A stretch of 64,000 nucleotides of DNA from Bacteroidales bacterium WCE2008. GTDB lineage: Bacteria; Bacteroidota; Bacteroidia; Bacteroidales; UBA932. The first letter of the stretch is position 1. Every line of letters begins with the position of its first letter. The notes beneath the pieces were generated by a model. The model saw only the letters and a program-made list of their open reading frames with translations. It did no database searches and was not told the origin of the DNA. The stretch is taken from NCBI GenBank assembly GCA_900167925.1, contig FUZM01000001.1, forward strand, positions 62,001 to 126,000, given 5' to 3'. This document shows, in pieces, positions 17,233-26,091 of the stretch. Made by a program: the position numbers and the translations under genes.

Positions 17233-17751
17233 ATGAAGAAAATTACCATCTTGTTGATCTCCGCACTCTTTGCTTTAATTTCAATAGACGCTTCAGCCCA
17301 GTTCAACTGGAAAAACATAAAACCTGCTGCTGAAGCAGACGCTGCCGTTACTTTGCCGATGGGATATGTATTTTCAGGATCCGCAGGTGTAAAAATATCT
17401 GACAGACTGGTGTTCGGAGCCGGCGGAGCATATTTTGAGGAATACTTTGATTCCGTTCCTTCCGACGTGCACCTTGCCAGCGCCTATTTCTGGAACCGCT
17501 ATTATTTCCTCCGGTCCAACGGCAAGCGCAGCGCCTTCTATACCGACTTTAGAATTGGAGCGTCAATCGTGACAAACAATCCGGATCAAGTTCCTGACGA
17601 TCCGTCGCGCATAGATGACAAAGGTGACCTACGTCCCTACCTTAGGCTGGCTCTCGGCTACCGCATAGCCATACACAAAGACTTCGGCCTCAACATCGGA
17701 CCTAACATCGGCACCGACGGCTTCGGTATCCACCTCGGCTTCTCGCTATAA
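17233..17751 (+). CDS. Small outer-membrane beta-barrel protein
   Basis: This 172-residue protein has a signal peptide (ITILLISALFALISIDASAQ) and alternating short strands such as GVKISDRLVFGAGGAYFEEYFD and YLRLALGYRIAIHKDFGLNIG, ending GFGIHLGFSL with an aliphatic/aromatic terminus. This is the pattern of a small outer-membrane barrel. I do not recognise a named family. It ends just before a strong bidirectional terminator shared with the SusD gene. Confidence 0.6.
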   Translation: MKKITILLISALFALISIDASAQFNWKNIKPAAEADAAVTLPMGYVFSGSAGVKISDRLVFGAGGAYFEEYFDSVPSDVHLASAYFWNRYYFLRSNGKRSAFYTDFRIGASIVTNNPDQVPDDPSRIDDKGDLRPYLRLALGYRIAIHKDFGLNIGPNIGTDGFGIHLGFSL

Positions 17752-17783
17752 ACGCGCAAGGCACGATTTATTTTCATAATAAA

Positions 17784-17810
17784 AGTAACCCGGGCAGTAC
17801 CCGGGTTACT
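17784..17810. terminator. Bidirectional terminator between convergent genes
   Basis: An 11-bp perfect stem AGTAACCCGGG/CCCGGGTTACT with a 5-nt loop lies between the barrel protein and susD. Neither side has a perfect T-run, but the plus side continues CTGTTTTC and the minus side TTTTATTATG. Confidence 0.75.
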
Positions 17811-17834
17811 CTGTTTTCAGATGATCTTACTGTA

Positions 17835-19670
17835 TCAGTACTTGGTCGGATATGGGAGTCGGCCGTTGCTGAAGAACCAGCTGTCCTGACTGCCATTCTC
17901 CCAGCCAGGAGTCTGGGTGAGCACGTCCTTTGACAGAGTGATCTGCGTAGGAGGAATCATCCAGAAACCTCTTGTCTTCTCGTAACGGGAAGCCATGTCA
18001 TTGCCCGGGATCTGGGTATATCCGCCAGGAACGTTGTTTCCGCGGTACTCCACGTATGCCCCCTGCTGGTTCTCCTGCACGATCCTCGCAGCATCCTTAG
18101 GATACCACCTGCGGAGGTCGTCCCAGCGGAGTCCCTCGAATACGAACTCGTAGCGGCGCTCCTTCTGGAGGCGTTCGAGAGTGTATTCGCCGTATGGAGC
18201 AAGGCCTGCTCTCTGACGGAGCTGGTTCATTCCGGTCACAGTCTGCTCAAGCTCGTCGAGCATGAGGAGGACGTCAGCATAACGGATGTATATCGCATCA
18301 GCCCTCTGGCCATACTGGTTGGAGTTGTCCACACCAGGGAAATGGTAGAAGAAGTTGTTGTAAAGAGATGACTTGGTATTGTCCGAATAAGCGGTGACGA
18401 CGGTGTACTTCTTGTTGTGGAAGAGAGTTTTCTCAACCTCCTTGGAGTCGTTTCCGTCGTGGTTAGGAAGCTCGGTCTCGTAGCCTGCAGGCCACCATGA
18501 GCCGCCTGTTCCGTTGCTGTAGACCTCCGAAGCGTTGTCTACTGAAAGGATGGAACCGAAGAGACGCTTGTCAGCTACGCCGTAGTCCGGATCGGATACC
18601 CATTCCTCTACCATCTTAGGATTGACCGTACCGTTGGTATAGCCAATGCCGTAAGGGTAGCATTTCTCATTGGCAGCAGAGCCAGGGTTTCTGAGGGCGA
18701 AGTACTCGCCCACGCGGAACCAGCATACATCATCTCTATTCACCATTGAGAAATGGGATGCCCAGACAGTCTCCTTTGAGTGGTTGCCCACCCAGTGGAG
18801 TCCTTCCTTGTTGGCGTATGTGCCGAAGTCGGTATTAAAGGCCACTCCGCTTGAGAAATCGTTGGCATATGGCCAGATGTTTCTCGGGTCAGCCTCGAGG
18901 CCGAAACCGGAGTTGTCGCGGCAATCCTTGAGCCATGCGATAATCTGGCTCTTGCTGATACCGTTGAGATCGCTCTTGCCATAGAATCCGGTGTAGAACA
19001 TCCAGATGCGGGCAAGAAGAGCCTCGGCTGCATATCTGGTAGCCCTTCCGGCACGTCCGGGACTGTTGTCGAATTTGTGTTTGTCCGACATGAGGTCGAT
19101 AGCCTGCACCAGGTCGTCAGCAATGGTATTGAATACGGTTTCGGAATCGGTACGAGGGTTGTTGACCGGCGCGGTCGCGGTCAGCAGAGGGAACGTCTCA
19201 AACAGGTCGGCAAGCTCCCAGTTGTACCAGGCACGGAGGAAATAGGCCTGGCCGAGGAGGTAGTTCTTGGTATCGACATTGTCGAAAAGATTGTCGTCCA
19301 TGCCGGGGATTTCTTCAATTGCGTAGTTGGCCCTGAAGACTCCCTGGTAGAGATACTTCCAAGCATTGGCGAAGCCTTCGCCTTCGTCCCACATGAGACG
19401 GTCGAGGCCCTGGGCTCCGGTGTTGGAAGTAGAGCCGCCGCCGAACATGTCATCGGAAACGAGGTCATTCACGAAAAGCGGAGACTCTTCCGGCTCCCTG
19501 TAGATCCAGTTGAGCCTGTTGTAAATACCGGTAACCATTCGCTCCGCATCTGTCTGAGAAGTCGGGAACGAAGAAGTGTCATATTTATCGTAATTGGTGG
19601 TGTCCAGCAGACTGTCACAACCCTGGAGGGCCAGGATTGCGGTCAAAAAAATTATTGATATCTTTTTCAT
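17835..19670 (-). CDS. SusD/RagB-family nutrient-binding lipoprotein
   Basis: This 611-residue surface lipoprotein (signal MKKISIIFLTAILALQGC) has the SusD pattern: TSQTDAERMVTGIYNRLNW near the N-terminus, AYFLRAWYNWELADLFETFPL in the TPR region, RYAAEALLARIWMFY, and the C-terminal RYADVLLMLDELEQTVTGMN..RQRAGL and LQKERRYEFVFEGLRWDDLRRW. SusD proteins cap the SusC transporter and deliver glycans or peptides. It follows susC by 18 nt. No glycosidase or regulator lies in the same cluster, so the substrate cannot be guessed from context. Confidence 0.95.
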   Translation of the reverse strand: MKKISIIFLTAILALQGCDSLLDTTNYDKYDTSSFPTSQTDAERMVTGIYNRLNWIYREPEESPLFVNDLVSDDMFGGGSTSNTGAQGLDRLMWDEGEGFANAWKYLYQGVFRANYAIEEIPGMDDNLFDNVDTKNYLLGQAYFLRAWYNWELADLFETFPLLTATAPVNNPRTDSETVFNTIADDLVQAIDLMSDKHKFDNSPGRAGRATRYAAEALLARIWMFYTGFYGKSDLNGISKSQIIAWLKDCRDNSGFGLEADPRNIWPYANDFSSGVAFNTDFGTYANKEGLHWVGNHSKETVWASHFSMVNRDDVCWFRVGEYFALRNPGSAANEKCYPYGIGYTNGTVNPKMVEEWVSDPDYGVADKRLFGSILSVDNASEVYSNGTGGSWWPAGYETELPNHDGNDSKEVEKTLFHNKKYTVVTAYSDNTKSSLYNNFFYHFPGVDNSNQYGQRADAIYIRYADVLLMLDELEQTVTGMNQLRQRAGLAPYGEYTLERLQKERRYEFVFEGLRWDDLRRWYPKDAARIVQENQQGAYVEYRGNNVPGGYTQIPGNDMASRYEKTRGFWMIPPTQITLSKDVLTQTPGWENGSQDSWFFSNGRLPYPTKY

Positions 19671-19688
19671 TTCTGTATCTCCTCTGTT

Positions 19689-22600
19689 TTAGAATTTAAT
19701 GCTGACACCGGCCATGTAAACCTTAGGGCTTGGGTAGTAGCCGATATCGATACCTGACGTCCATGCATCACCGTGGCCATAGCCGATTTCAGGATCCATG
19801 CCGTCGTATCCCGTGAAGGTGATCAGATTCTGTCCGGTGAAGTAAAGTCTGAGAGAAGAGAAAGGAATGGCCTTGAAGAGCTTCTTGAAATCATATCCGA
19901 AAGTGATGTTGCGGATCTTGAAATAGTCGCCGTTCTGGACCCAGATGTCACCTACGTATGCGTTGATGTAGAAGTTGTTGTTCTTGCCGTAGCTGAAACG
20001 AGGGAAGGAGTTGGTGCTGCCCTCTCCGGTCCAGAGCTTGTTGACGAATACGTTGGTATAGTTCTCGAGGTCGGAGCCCGCGAAGTTGCGGTAGCTCTGC
20101 AGTATCTGTTGGCCGAATGCGCCGGATCCAGAGACTGAGAGGTCGAAGCCCTTCCACTCGAAGTTGAGGTTGAGGCCTACGTTCCAGTCCGGATGAGGGT
20201 CGCCGATCTTGACTACGTCGTGGACATCGTACACGCCGTCGCCGTTCTGGTCGATCCAGATCACGTCTCCCGGCTGGGCTACGTCATAACCGTCCACGAA
20301 TGCATATCCTGCATCCCTGTACTTGTCGATCTGGGCCTGGTTCTGGAAGATACCTTCGCTGGCGATACCGCAGAAGTATCCGATAGGCATTCCCGGCTTG
20401 GCCTCATAGGTGTTGTATGCGCTGATGTTCTGGGCAATTACGTTGACGTCGCCATGGAGGATGCCGTCCTCATTGTTGATGTAGAGCACCTTGTTCTTGT
20501 TGTACGAAGCGTTCAGGCCTATGCTGTAGTTGAAATCGCCTTTGCGGTCGTTCCAGGTAAATCCGATCTCGATACCTTCGTTGCGCACTGAGCCGCCGTT
20601 GATATCGGAAGATCCTGTACCATATGAGTCAAGCTGAGGCGGCAACACAAGCCAGTCTTTGGTATCCTTGCGATAAAGGTCGAGGATGACTCCGAGGCGG
20701 TCGCCGAACATCCTTGCATCAACACCGAGATCTGTCTGTTCAGAGGTCTCCCATGTGAGTAACGCATTCGGGATTCTGTCAGGATATGCTCCAGTGCTGA
20801 TCGAAGATCCGTCAGCGGTAAAGTCATAAGGAGCATTGAGGGACACGGTGGCAAGATACTGGAAGTTGTCGATGTCGCAGTTACCGTTCTGGCCCCAGCT
20901 GGCTCTGACCTTTAGCATGTCGAGCCAGTTCCTGGCAGGAGCCATCCAAGGTTCATTGGTCATTATCCAGCCTGCTGATAATGAAGGGAATATACCCTGA
21001 CGATGGCCTGTTTTAAAGTTCTTTGAGCCATCTCGTCTTACAATGGCGGTAAGCAAGTAGGTCTCCTTATAGTTGTAGTTTGCCCTGGCAAACAAAGATG
21101 CAATGTCGTTGCAAGGGACAGTGTTCCCGCCCCAGAGATCCACCATCTCAGGATTGATGTCGCTTTCGGTGTTGGAAATATTCGCGCCTTCCCATATGCC
21201 TCGCTTGGTCTTTTTCTTCCACGCTCCGACATCCATTCCCCATCTGGTCGATTCGATGGAACCTCCGAAAAGGGCGTCTATATGGTGGTCGCCGTAGGTA
21301 TGTCCCCATGAAACCGTAGCGTCAAGAGACTGGGCGTTGCTGACTCCCATTTCCTGCTCTACCTTGTCGAACTCGTTGATTTCGGTTCCGGCAAGCTGGT
21401 ATGCAGGGGTGTATTTACGGGTAGCGCTGTTGTAATAGCGGTAGCCATAGACTGCTCGGACCTTCCAGTCCTGATGAGGGATATACTCAAGGTATAAGTT
21501 TGACTGGAGGCGATACCTGCGGCCTTCCCTTTTTCCGTAGGAGGCCTGCTCGATAAGGTTGTACGCTCCGTCGCTGGCGTTCCATCCGTCTCTCAGCTGG
21601 TCCTGGTAAGTATAGTATGATCCGTCATCGTCATATGCAGGAAGGAACGGAGTATAGACCAACGCCTTGTGGATGGTGTTGTCGTAGATGTTTCCTGTGC
21701 TGACTCCCCTGGAATCATAGATGGAGAAGGTTGCATTCTCTCCGAACTTGAGGATATCCTTTCCCAGCCTGTCGCGGAGAAGGGAGATTTCCGAGTTCAT
21801 GCGGACGGTCGTTCTCTTGTAATATGTAGGCTGAGGATGGCCGAGAGTTCCTTCGGTCCCGGAATTGGAGAATCCGAACGAGAATCTGGCGATGTCACTT
21901 CCTCCATTTATGGAAATAGCCTGGTTGTAGGTAGGCGCATTCTTGTTGACCATCTCCTTGAGCCAGTTGGTACCGTCCCATGTACCGGCCTTCATCTTGG
22001 CATACTGGACCGGCATGAGGGTCTCGAGGTCATAGTAATGCGCGCCCTCGGCGAGAGCTCCGTTAGAACGGAAGGCTGCATCTACGAGTTCCATGTACTC
22101 GGACGCGCCCACTGCGGAGACTCCGTTGAAATGAGGCTTCTGTATGCCATAATAGGCATCATAGTTTATGCTCACGCGACCGGCCTTACCCTGGCGGGTA
22201 GTGACCAGAACGACGCCTGCAGCCGCGCGGGCTCCGTAGATCGCTGCTGAAGCCGCATCCTTCAGTATGTCGATGGACTCGATGTCAGCAGGGTTGAGGC
22301 TGCTGAGGGATCCTCCGACTATTCCGTCTATGACATAGAGAGGCGACGAACTTCCGACGGTATTCAGACCGCGGATGACGACACTGTAATCAGACCATGG
22401 CTGGCCGTTCTCCTGAATGATCGAGACTCCGGGGACTGAGCTATAGAGGGATCCCATGGCGTTGGTAGTGTTCTGTTTCTTGATCAGGTCTCCGTCGATG
22501 TTTATAGTCGAACCCGTCACAAGTTTCTTTTTCTGGACTCCGTAGCCGACAACTACGACTTCGTCGAGGAATTCGGTATCTTCGACGAGGACGATGTTCA

Positions 22601-22919
22601 TGAAGGCCGGACTAGCGGATACGGTCTGTGTTACGAAGCCGATGAACTCGACTTGGAGAGATGCGCCGGCAAGAGCTTCAATTTCGAAAGTTCCGTCTGC
22701 CGAAGTGATGACGCCTTTTGACGTTCCTACGATCATTACGCTGGCACCTGGCATTGGTTCGCCTTTTGAGTCCACGACCTTACCTCTCACGGTAATGGCG
22801 TTGCTCTGCTCTGCGGGGGTAGAGATTCTCCCTGACGAGGGAGCACCGATTGCAGTTCCGGATAGCGTCAACGCCATCAGAGCTGACAGAGCGGTGATTT
22901 TACAGATAGTTTTTCCCAT
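19689..22919 (-). CDS. SusC/RagA-family TonB-linked outer-membrane transporter
   Basis: This 1076-residue protein has a signal peptide, an N-terminal carboxypeptidase-like domain (RGKVVDSKGEPMPGASVMIV), a TonB-box/plug region with DEVVVVGYGVQKKKLVTGS and the SusC signature SIDILKDAASAAIYGARAA followed by GVVLVTTRQGKAG, and a 22-strand-type barrel ending ASV-type VYMAGVSIKF. It moves a nutrient across the outer membrane with its SusD partner. A -7 box lies 64 nt upstream of the ATG. The pair is an isolated SusCD unit without enzymes next to it. Confidence 0.95.
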   Translation of the reverse strand: MGKTICKITALSALMALTLSGTAIGAPSSGRISTPAEQSNAITVRGKVVDSKGEPMPGASVMIVGTSKGVITSADGTFEIEALAGASLQVEFIGFVTQTVSASPAFMNIVLVEDTEFLDEVVVVGYGVQKKKLVTGSTINIDGDLIKKQNTTNAMGSLYSSVPGVSIIQENGQPWSDYSVVIRGLNTVGSSSPLYVIDGIVGGSLSSLNPADIESIDILKDAASAAIYGARAAAGVVLVTTRQGKAGRVSINYDAYYGIQKPHFNGVSAVGASEYMELVDAAFRSNGALAEGAHYYDLETLMPVQYAKMKAGTWDGTNWLKEMVNKNAPTYNQAISINGGSDIARFSFGFSNSGTEGTLGHPQPTYYKRTTVRMNSEISLLRDRLGKDILKFGENATFSIYDSRGVSTGNIYDNTIHKALVYTPFLPAYDDDGSYYTYQDQLRDGWNASDGAYNLIEQASYGKREGRRYRLQSNLYLEYIPHQDWKVRAVYGYRYYNSATRKYTPAYQLAGTEINEFDKVEQEMGVSNAQSLDATVSWGHTYGDHHIDALFGGSIESTRWGMDVGAWKKKTKRGIWEGANISNTESDINPEMVDLWGGNTVPCNDIASLFARANYNYKETYLLTAIVRRDGSKNFKTGHRQGIFPSLSAGWIMTNEPWMAPARNWLDMLKVRASWGQNGNCDIDNFQYLATVSLNAPYDFTADGSSISTGAYPDRIPNALLTWETSEQTDLGVDARMFGDRLGVILDLYRKDTKDWLVLPPQLDSYGTGSSDINGGSVRNEGIEIGFTWNDRKGDFNYSIGLNASYNKNKVLYINNEDGILHGDVNVIAQNISAYNTYEAKPGMPIGYFCGIASEGIFQNQAQIDKYRDAGYAFVDGYDVAQPGDVIWIDQNGDGVYDVHDVVKIGDPHPDWNVGLNLNFEWKGFDLSVSGSGAFGQQILQSYRNFAGSDLENYTNVFVNKLWTGEGSTNSFPRFSYGKNNNFYINAYVGDIWVQNGDYFKIRNITFGYDFKKLFKAIPFSSLRLYFTGQNLITFTGYDGMDPEIGYGHGDAWTSGIDIGYYPSPKVYMAGVSIKF

Positions 22920-22983
22920 TTTGCTTAATAAATTGGTTATAAATACAAGATGTTCTATGTTCTTGCGAGTTTTAAGTGCGCTG

Positions 22984-22991
22984 CAAATATA
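22984..22991 (-). promoter_or_regulatory. -7 box (TATATTTG) of the susCD operon
   Basis: Minus-strand TATATTTG 64 nt upstream of the susC ATG; -33 element not clear. Confidence 0.5.
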
Positions 22992-23108
22992 TGTGGGAAT
23001 TAAAACGTTTCTAACGCATTTCGCGAATTATTTTATTGCATTTTGCGAAAATCGGGACAGCCGGTTTTTCTTGCAGGAACCAAGCAAGATAATGAGGTCT
23101 GGAGGATT

Positions 23109-24074
23109 ATGAATATAGACTATTTTTTCCATCGAACTATGTTACGACATCTGCCAATTCTATTTACTGCCCTTTTCCTCATGGCTTGCATGCCCAGGGT
23201 TTCAGTCAATCTGACGGACTCGCGTCCGCAGGATCTGAGCAGAGAACAGGTTGCAATCGTTGAGGTAGGGGATCCCGTCCCGGAAAACGCTGAAAAATTA
23301 GGAGAACTGTCAGTGGACGACAAGCGGCTGTTTGCCTATGGCGACTATCCGATAGTTATCGGGGCTGCAGCTGAAAAGGTCTGGGAATCAGGAGGAAATG
23401 TACTGCAACTGACTGAAAAACACAAGTCTCCGTTAATCACCTGGAATGACAGGAGCAGGGTGGCCGGGAATATCTTGTTTGTCCCGGATCTGGATTCGGT
23501 CAAGACCAGTCGCATGATCTCGACGTACCAAACGAATATTCCTCTGGAGAAACGTACTTTTGAATTGAGCCTTGGATTCAGCGGCCCTCCTATGTTTACT
23601 TTCGAGAATATTGCACCAGCCACGGAGCAAGACTTGTATATAATCTCTGCCAGGACAGCCGGCGTGATTGCATTACAGGGCGCTTGGCAGTTCCATAAGC
23701 GTTGGGCGGTAATCGCCAGCCTTGGCTATAGCCACATGGACATAAAATATGAGGACCTCTACACGGAAATCACCAGACGGCAGGATAATTCGGAAGTATT
23801 TACCTCTTTTGCAGGCATGCGCTACTATTATATATCCCGTAGTGCCTTCAAAATGTACGCCTCCGCACAGTGTGGTCTACTGCTTCACTCCGGTGGAAAA
23901 GACTATTGGAATGGGCTCTATTACCCCAATAGGGTTGGATTGCAGCTTACTTTTATCGGAATACAGTTTGGCAAGAAATGGTTCGGAGAAATAGAGTTTT
24001 ATGGATTGGGAGATTATTATGCGACAATTTTCCCGGGTTGTGGCGGAAGAGTCGGTTTCGGTTATAGATTCTAA
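23109..24074 (+). CDS. Lipoprotein with C-terminal outer-membrane barrel-like region
   Basis: This protein of about 321 residues has a lipoprotein-like signal (PILFTALFLMAC), a short globular domain with QVAIVEVGDPVPENAEKLGELSVDD and AAEKVWESGGNVLQLTE (like small secreted alpha/beta domains), then a strand-rich region (FELSLGFSGPPMFTFENIAP..., AMRYYYISRSAFKMYASAQ..., RVGFGYRF) that ends with an aromatic residue. The open frame extends to 23043, but the ATG at 23109 is preceded by GGAGG, unusual in this window, and fits the signal peptide; 23139 is also possible. The family is not recognised. Confidence 0.6.
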   Translation: MNIDYFFHRTMLRHLPILFTALFLMACMPRVSVNLTDSRPQDLSREQVAIVEVGDPVPENAEKLGELSVDDKRLFAYGDYPIVIGAAAEKVWESGGNVLQLTEKHKSPLITWNDRSRVAGNILFVPDLDSVKTSRMISTYQTNIPLEKRTFELSLGFSGPPMFTFENIAPATEQDLYIISARTAGVIALQGAWQFHKRWAVIASLGYSHMDIKYEDLYTEITRRQDNSEVFTSFAGMRYYYISRSAFKMYASAQCGLLLHSGGKDYWNGLYYPNRVGLQLTFIGIQFGKKWFGEIEFYGLGDYYATIFPGCGGRVGFGYRF

Positions 24075-24105
24075 TTGAAGCGCTCGCTACTGCAAGGATA
24101 TACAA

Positions 24106-24137
24106 AATCGGCTTCCCGTACATGCGAGAAGCCGATT
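24106..24137. terminator. Bidirectional terminator
   Basis: Perfect 10-bp stem AATCGGCTTC/GAAGCCGATT between the convergent lipoprotein and barrel genes. Confidence 0.65.
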
Positions 24138-24171
24138 GTTCATAATAAATTTAGGTCAAGCAGCTTAAATC

Positions 24172-24762
24172 TTAGAAGCGATATACTGCTCCGATGGTGA
24201 TGTCTCCAACTTTGAGGATACCTTCTCCGCCAGCAAAAAGACGAAAAGTCGTAATCCCCCTGTCAAAGTTGCGCGCAAGAGAGAGTCCGGCGAAGTTCAA
24301 TCCTGTCCTTAGGATGAAGTGTTCTCCCAATTCATAGGAAAGTACAGGAGCTATAGAAATACCTATGACTCCATCAGTATACTTCTGCGAAGGGACAATG
24401 CGAAGCGATCCTTCAGTCCATACGGAAAAATTTCCGAATGTCAGAGCCTTGTATGCGGCATAAGGGACAAGAGAAAATGCAGATGTTTTCTCTGAAGATT
24501 CCACAGAATAACCTGAATAATTATCTTCAGTGGCATACGCAATAGAGAAACGGCCACCAAATGCCCAGTTATCCTTGTACAAATAACCCACTTCAGGAGC
24601 AAAGGAAAGCAACTTACTGCAAGTTGTTTTCTCGTTTTCCACTTTGTCCTGTCTGTAGCTGGCCATCGAAAGGGAACCTCCAATATAAACCTGGGCGGAA
24701 GCTGTCTGCGAGAGCGCGAACGCTGATACGGCAAGAACTAATACTTTGTAAAATAGTTTCAT
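24172..24762 (-). CDS. Outer-membrane beta-barrel protein
   Basis: This 196-residue protein has a signal peptide (VLVLAVSAFALSQTASAQ), then a porin/OmpW-like set of strands: VYIGGSLSMASYRQDK, GYLYKDNWAFGGRFSIAY, FSLVPYAAYKALTFG, FSVWTEGSLRI and a terminal GDITIGAVYRF that ends in Phe, as in proteins inserted by the Bam complex. No specific function can be read. Confidence 0.7.
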   Translation of the reverse strand: MKLFYKVLVLAVSAFALSQTASAQVYIGGSLSMASYRQDKVENEKTTCSKLLSFAPEVGYLYKDNWAFGGRFSIAYATEDNYSGYSVESSEKTSAFSLVPYAAYKALTFGNFSVWTEGSLRIVPSQKYTDGVIGISIAPVLSYELGEHFILRTGLNFAGLSLARNFDRGITTFRLFAGGEGILKVGDITIGAVYRF

Positions 24763-24856
24763 ATAGATCTAAAATAAAAAAAATACTTAGTGATTTGCTG
24801 CTTGATCCGCATCATCAGCCGCAAAGACAATGCCAAGGGAGCTGTCGCAACCGCGA

Positions 24857-25056
24857 TTACAGCTGCAAAGTCACATTCTGGCGGATGTCCCTGGAGCTGG
24901 CGGCGGCTGATATGACGTATTCACCCTCATCGAGTTTCCACGTCCTCTCATAGCCGTCGAACCAGCGCAGATCCGCAAGCTTCACTTTCATCACGAGCAC
25001 TTCGCGTCCGCTGCATTTGCCGGTATTCGTCACTGTCTTTCCAGATCTGAGATTTG
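24857..25056 (-). pseudogene. Remnant of a GH3 beta-glucosidase C-terminus
   Basis: In one minus-strand frame this reads RSGKTVTNTGKCSGREV joined directly to KLADLRWFDGYERTWKL and then DEGEYVISAAASSRDIR before a TAA. These are the hallmarks of the fibronectin-III-like domain that ends GH3 glycosidases (VTNTGK..G.EV; W.L..GEY...GASSRDIR). About 30-40 residues expected between SGREV and the second part are missing and the rest of the enzyme is absent, with an in-frame stop just upstream. It is a decayed, internally deleted gene end within a 526-bp region that otherwise holds only the parD promoter. Confidence 0.6.
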
Positions 25057-25248
25057 AACATCATCATATCTGTGCCTCGGGCGGGAGCTAAAGTATTGGT
25101 GGCTATCGTGTATTCTTGGCGGCTATCGAACAATTTGTCTATCAAGTGGTTGAATTATACCGACGGTGTATTCAAATAATGGACGGAAAATGCGACCAAA
25201 TGCGACCGAGTCATTCTATCAATAAATGATGGTCAGATGATGCGCCAT

Positions 25249-25270
25249 ATAAGAATATTTCTTATATTTG
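25249..25270 (+). promoter_or_regulatory. parDE promoter with overlapping palindromic operator
   Basis: The -7 box TATATTTG (25263-25270) overlaps a palindrome ATAAGAA-TAT-TTCTTAT (25249-25265). ParD-type antitoxins repress their own operon by binding such sites, so this is a likely operator. Confidence 0.55.
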
Positions 25271-25288
25271 TTGCAAATAATGTTTGAA

Positions 25289-25537
25289 ATGAAAACGACA
25301 ACTGTTGCATTAGGAGCTCATTTTGACGCCTTTATCCAAACTAGCATTCATGGCGGTCGCTACACGAACGCCAGCGAGGTAATTCGTGCCGGGCTCAGGA
25401 GGCTGGAAGAAGATGAGCAGAAGATAGCAGCTCTCCGTGCTGCCATTGAGGAAGGTGAAGCAAGCGGGTATGTCGAAGACTTTGGCTTCGAATCCCACTT
25501 GGAGGAGTTGAAGGCAAAACGGAAGAACAATGGCTAA
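25289..25537 (+). CDS. parD: ParD-type antitoxin
   Basis: This 82-residue protein opens MKTTTVALGAHFDAFIQ and has GRYTNASEVIRAGLRRLEEDE, the ribbon-helix-helix signature of the ParD/CopG antitoxins, followed by an acidic C-terminal tail that would wrap the toxin. The open frame begins at 25268, but the -7 box ends at 25270, so translation must start later; 25289 matches the family N-terminus. It overlaps parE by 8 nt. The family binds ParE and represses its own promoter. Confidence 0.88.
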   Translation: MKTTTVALGAHFDAFIQTSIHGGRYTNASEVIRAGLRRLEEDEQKIAALRAAIEEGEASGYVEDFGFESHLEELKAKRKNNG

Positions 25538-25826
25538 GATCAGATTATCCAGAAAGGCCATTGCCGATTTGGACGGCATATGGGACTATACCGTTGAAAC
25601 TTGGTCAGAAGATCAGGCGATTGTCTATTATCGTCAAATATATACCGCAATCTTAGGTTTGAATCAATTGCCTGTCTTTCTTGAAAGGTCATATGACGTC
25701 GTAAAGCCAGGGCTATTGGGCTATAAGATAGGACATCACATTATCTTCTACAAAAAGGGCAAAAAGGGTTCCATTAGCGTAGATCGTATTCTTCACGAGA
25801 AAATGGACTATCAACGACATCTATAA
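25530..25826 (+). CDS. parE: ParE-type toxin
   Basis: This 98-residue RelE/ParE-fold protein reads RLSRKAIADLDGIWDYTVETWSEDQA..YYRQIY, the N-terminal signature of ParE, and ends with GHHIIFYKKGKKGSISVDRILHEKMD. ParE toxins poison DNA gyrase, and this copy appears intact. It is coupled to parD by overlap. Confidence 0.88.
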   Translation: MAKIRLSRKAIADLDGIWDYTVETWSEDQAIVYYRQIYTAILGLNQLPVFLERSYDVVKPGLLGYKIGHHIIFYKKGKKGSISVDRILHEKMDYQRHL

Positions 25827-25891
25827 CAAATGGCAAGAATCCTCGAATTGCTATTCTAGAAAAATGGTGACCAAATTTGGGGGATACAAAA

Positions 25892-25941
25892 AACAAGACT
25901 TTGTAAAGTGTTTGAAAATCAGCAATTTACAAAGTCTTGTT
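25892..25941. repeat. Perfect 16-bp inverted repeat after parDE
   Basis: AACAAGACTTTGTAAA (892-907) and its exact reverse complement (926-941) flank an 18-nt loop 65 nt past parE. No T-run follows on the plus strand, so a plain intrinsic terminator is uncertain. Confidence 0.65.
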
Positions 25942-26091
25942 GTGAATTAGCCATAATAATCAGCGCAAGAATAATCAGGGAGAGTTTTTTCATTCTTTTT
26001 CGTTTAATACAGCAACATCGGGAAAAAACATGGCTTTACAAAATAATCAGGTGCGGAATTATGGATTTTTCAGCGGACAAAATGCAACCAA

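Noticed and set aside
24948..25145. 65-codon minus-strand frame
   Set aside because: It is in a different frame from the GH3 similarity and has no motif of its own.
25920..25994. Short minus-strand start MKKLS... as a small secreted peptide
   Set aside because: The real frame reads MKKLSPDYSCADYYG and stops; a signal peptide appears only if one G is dropped, so it is treated as debris.
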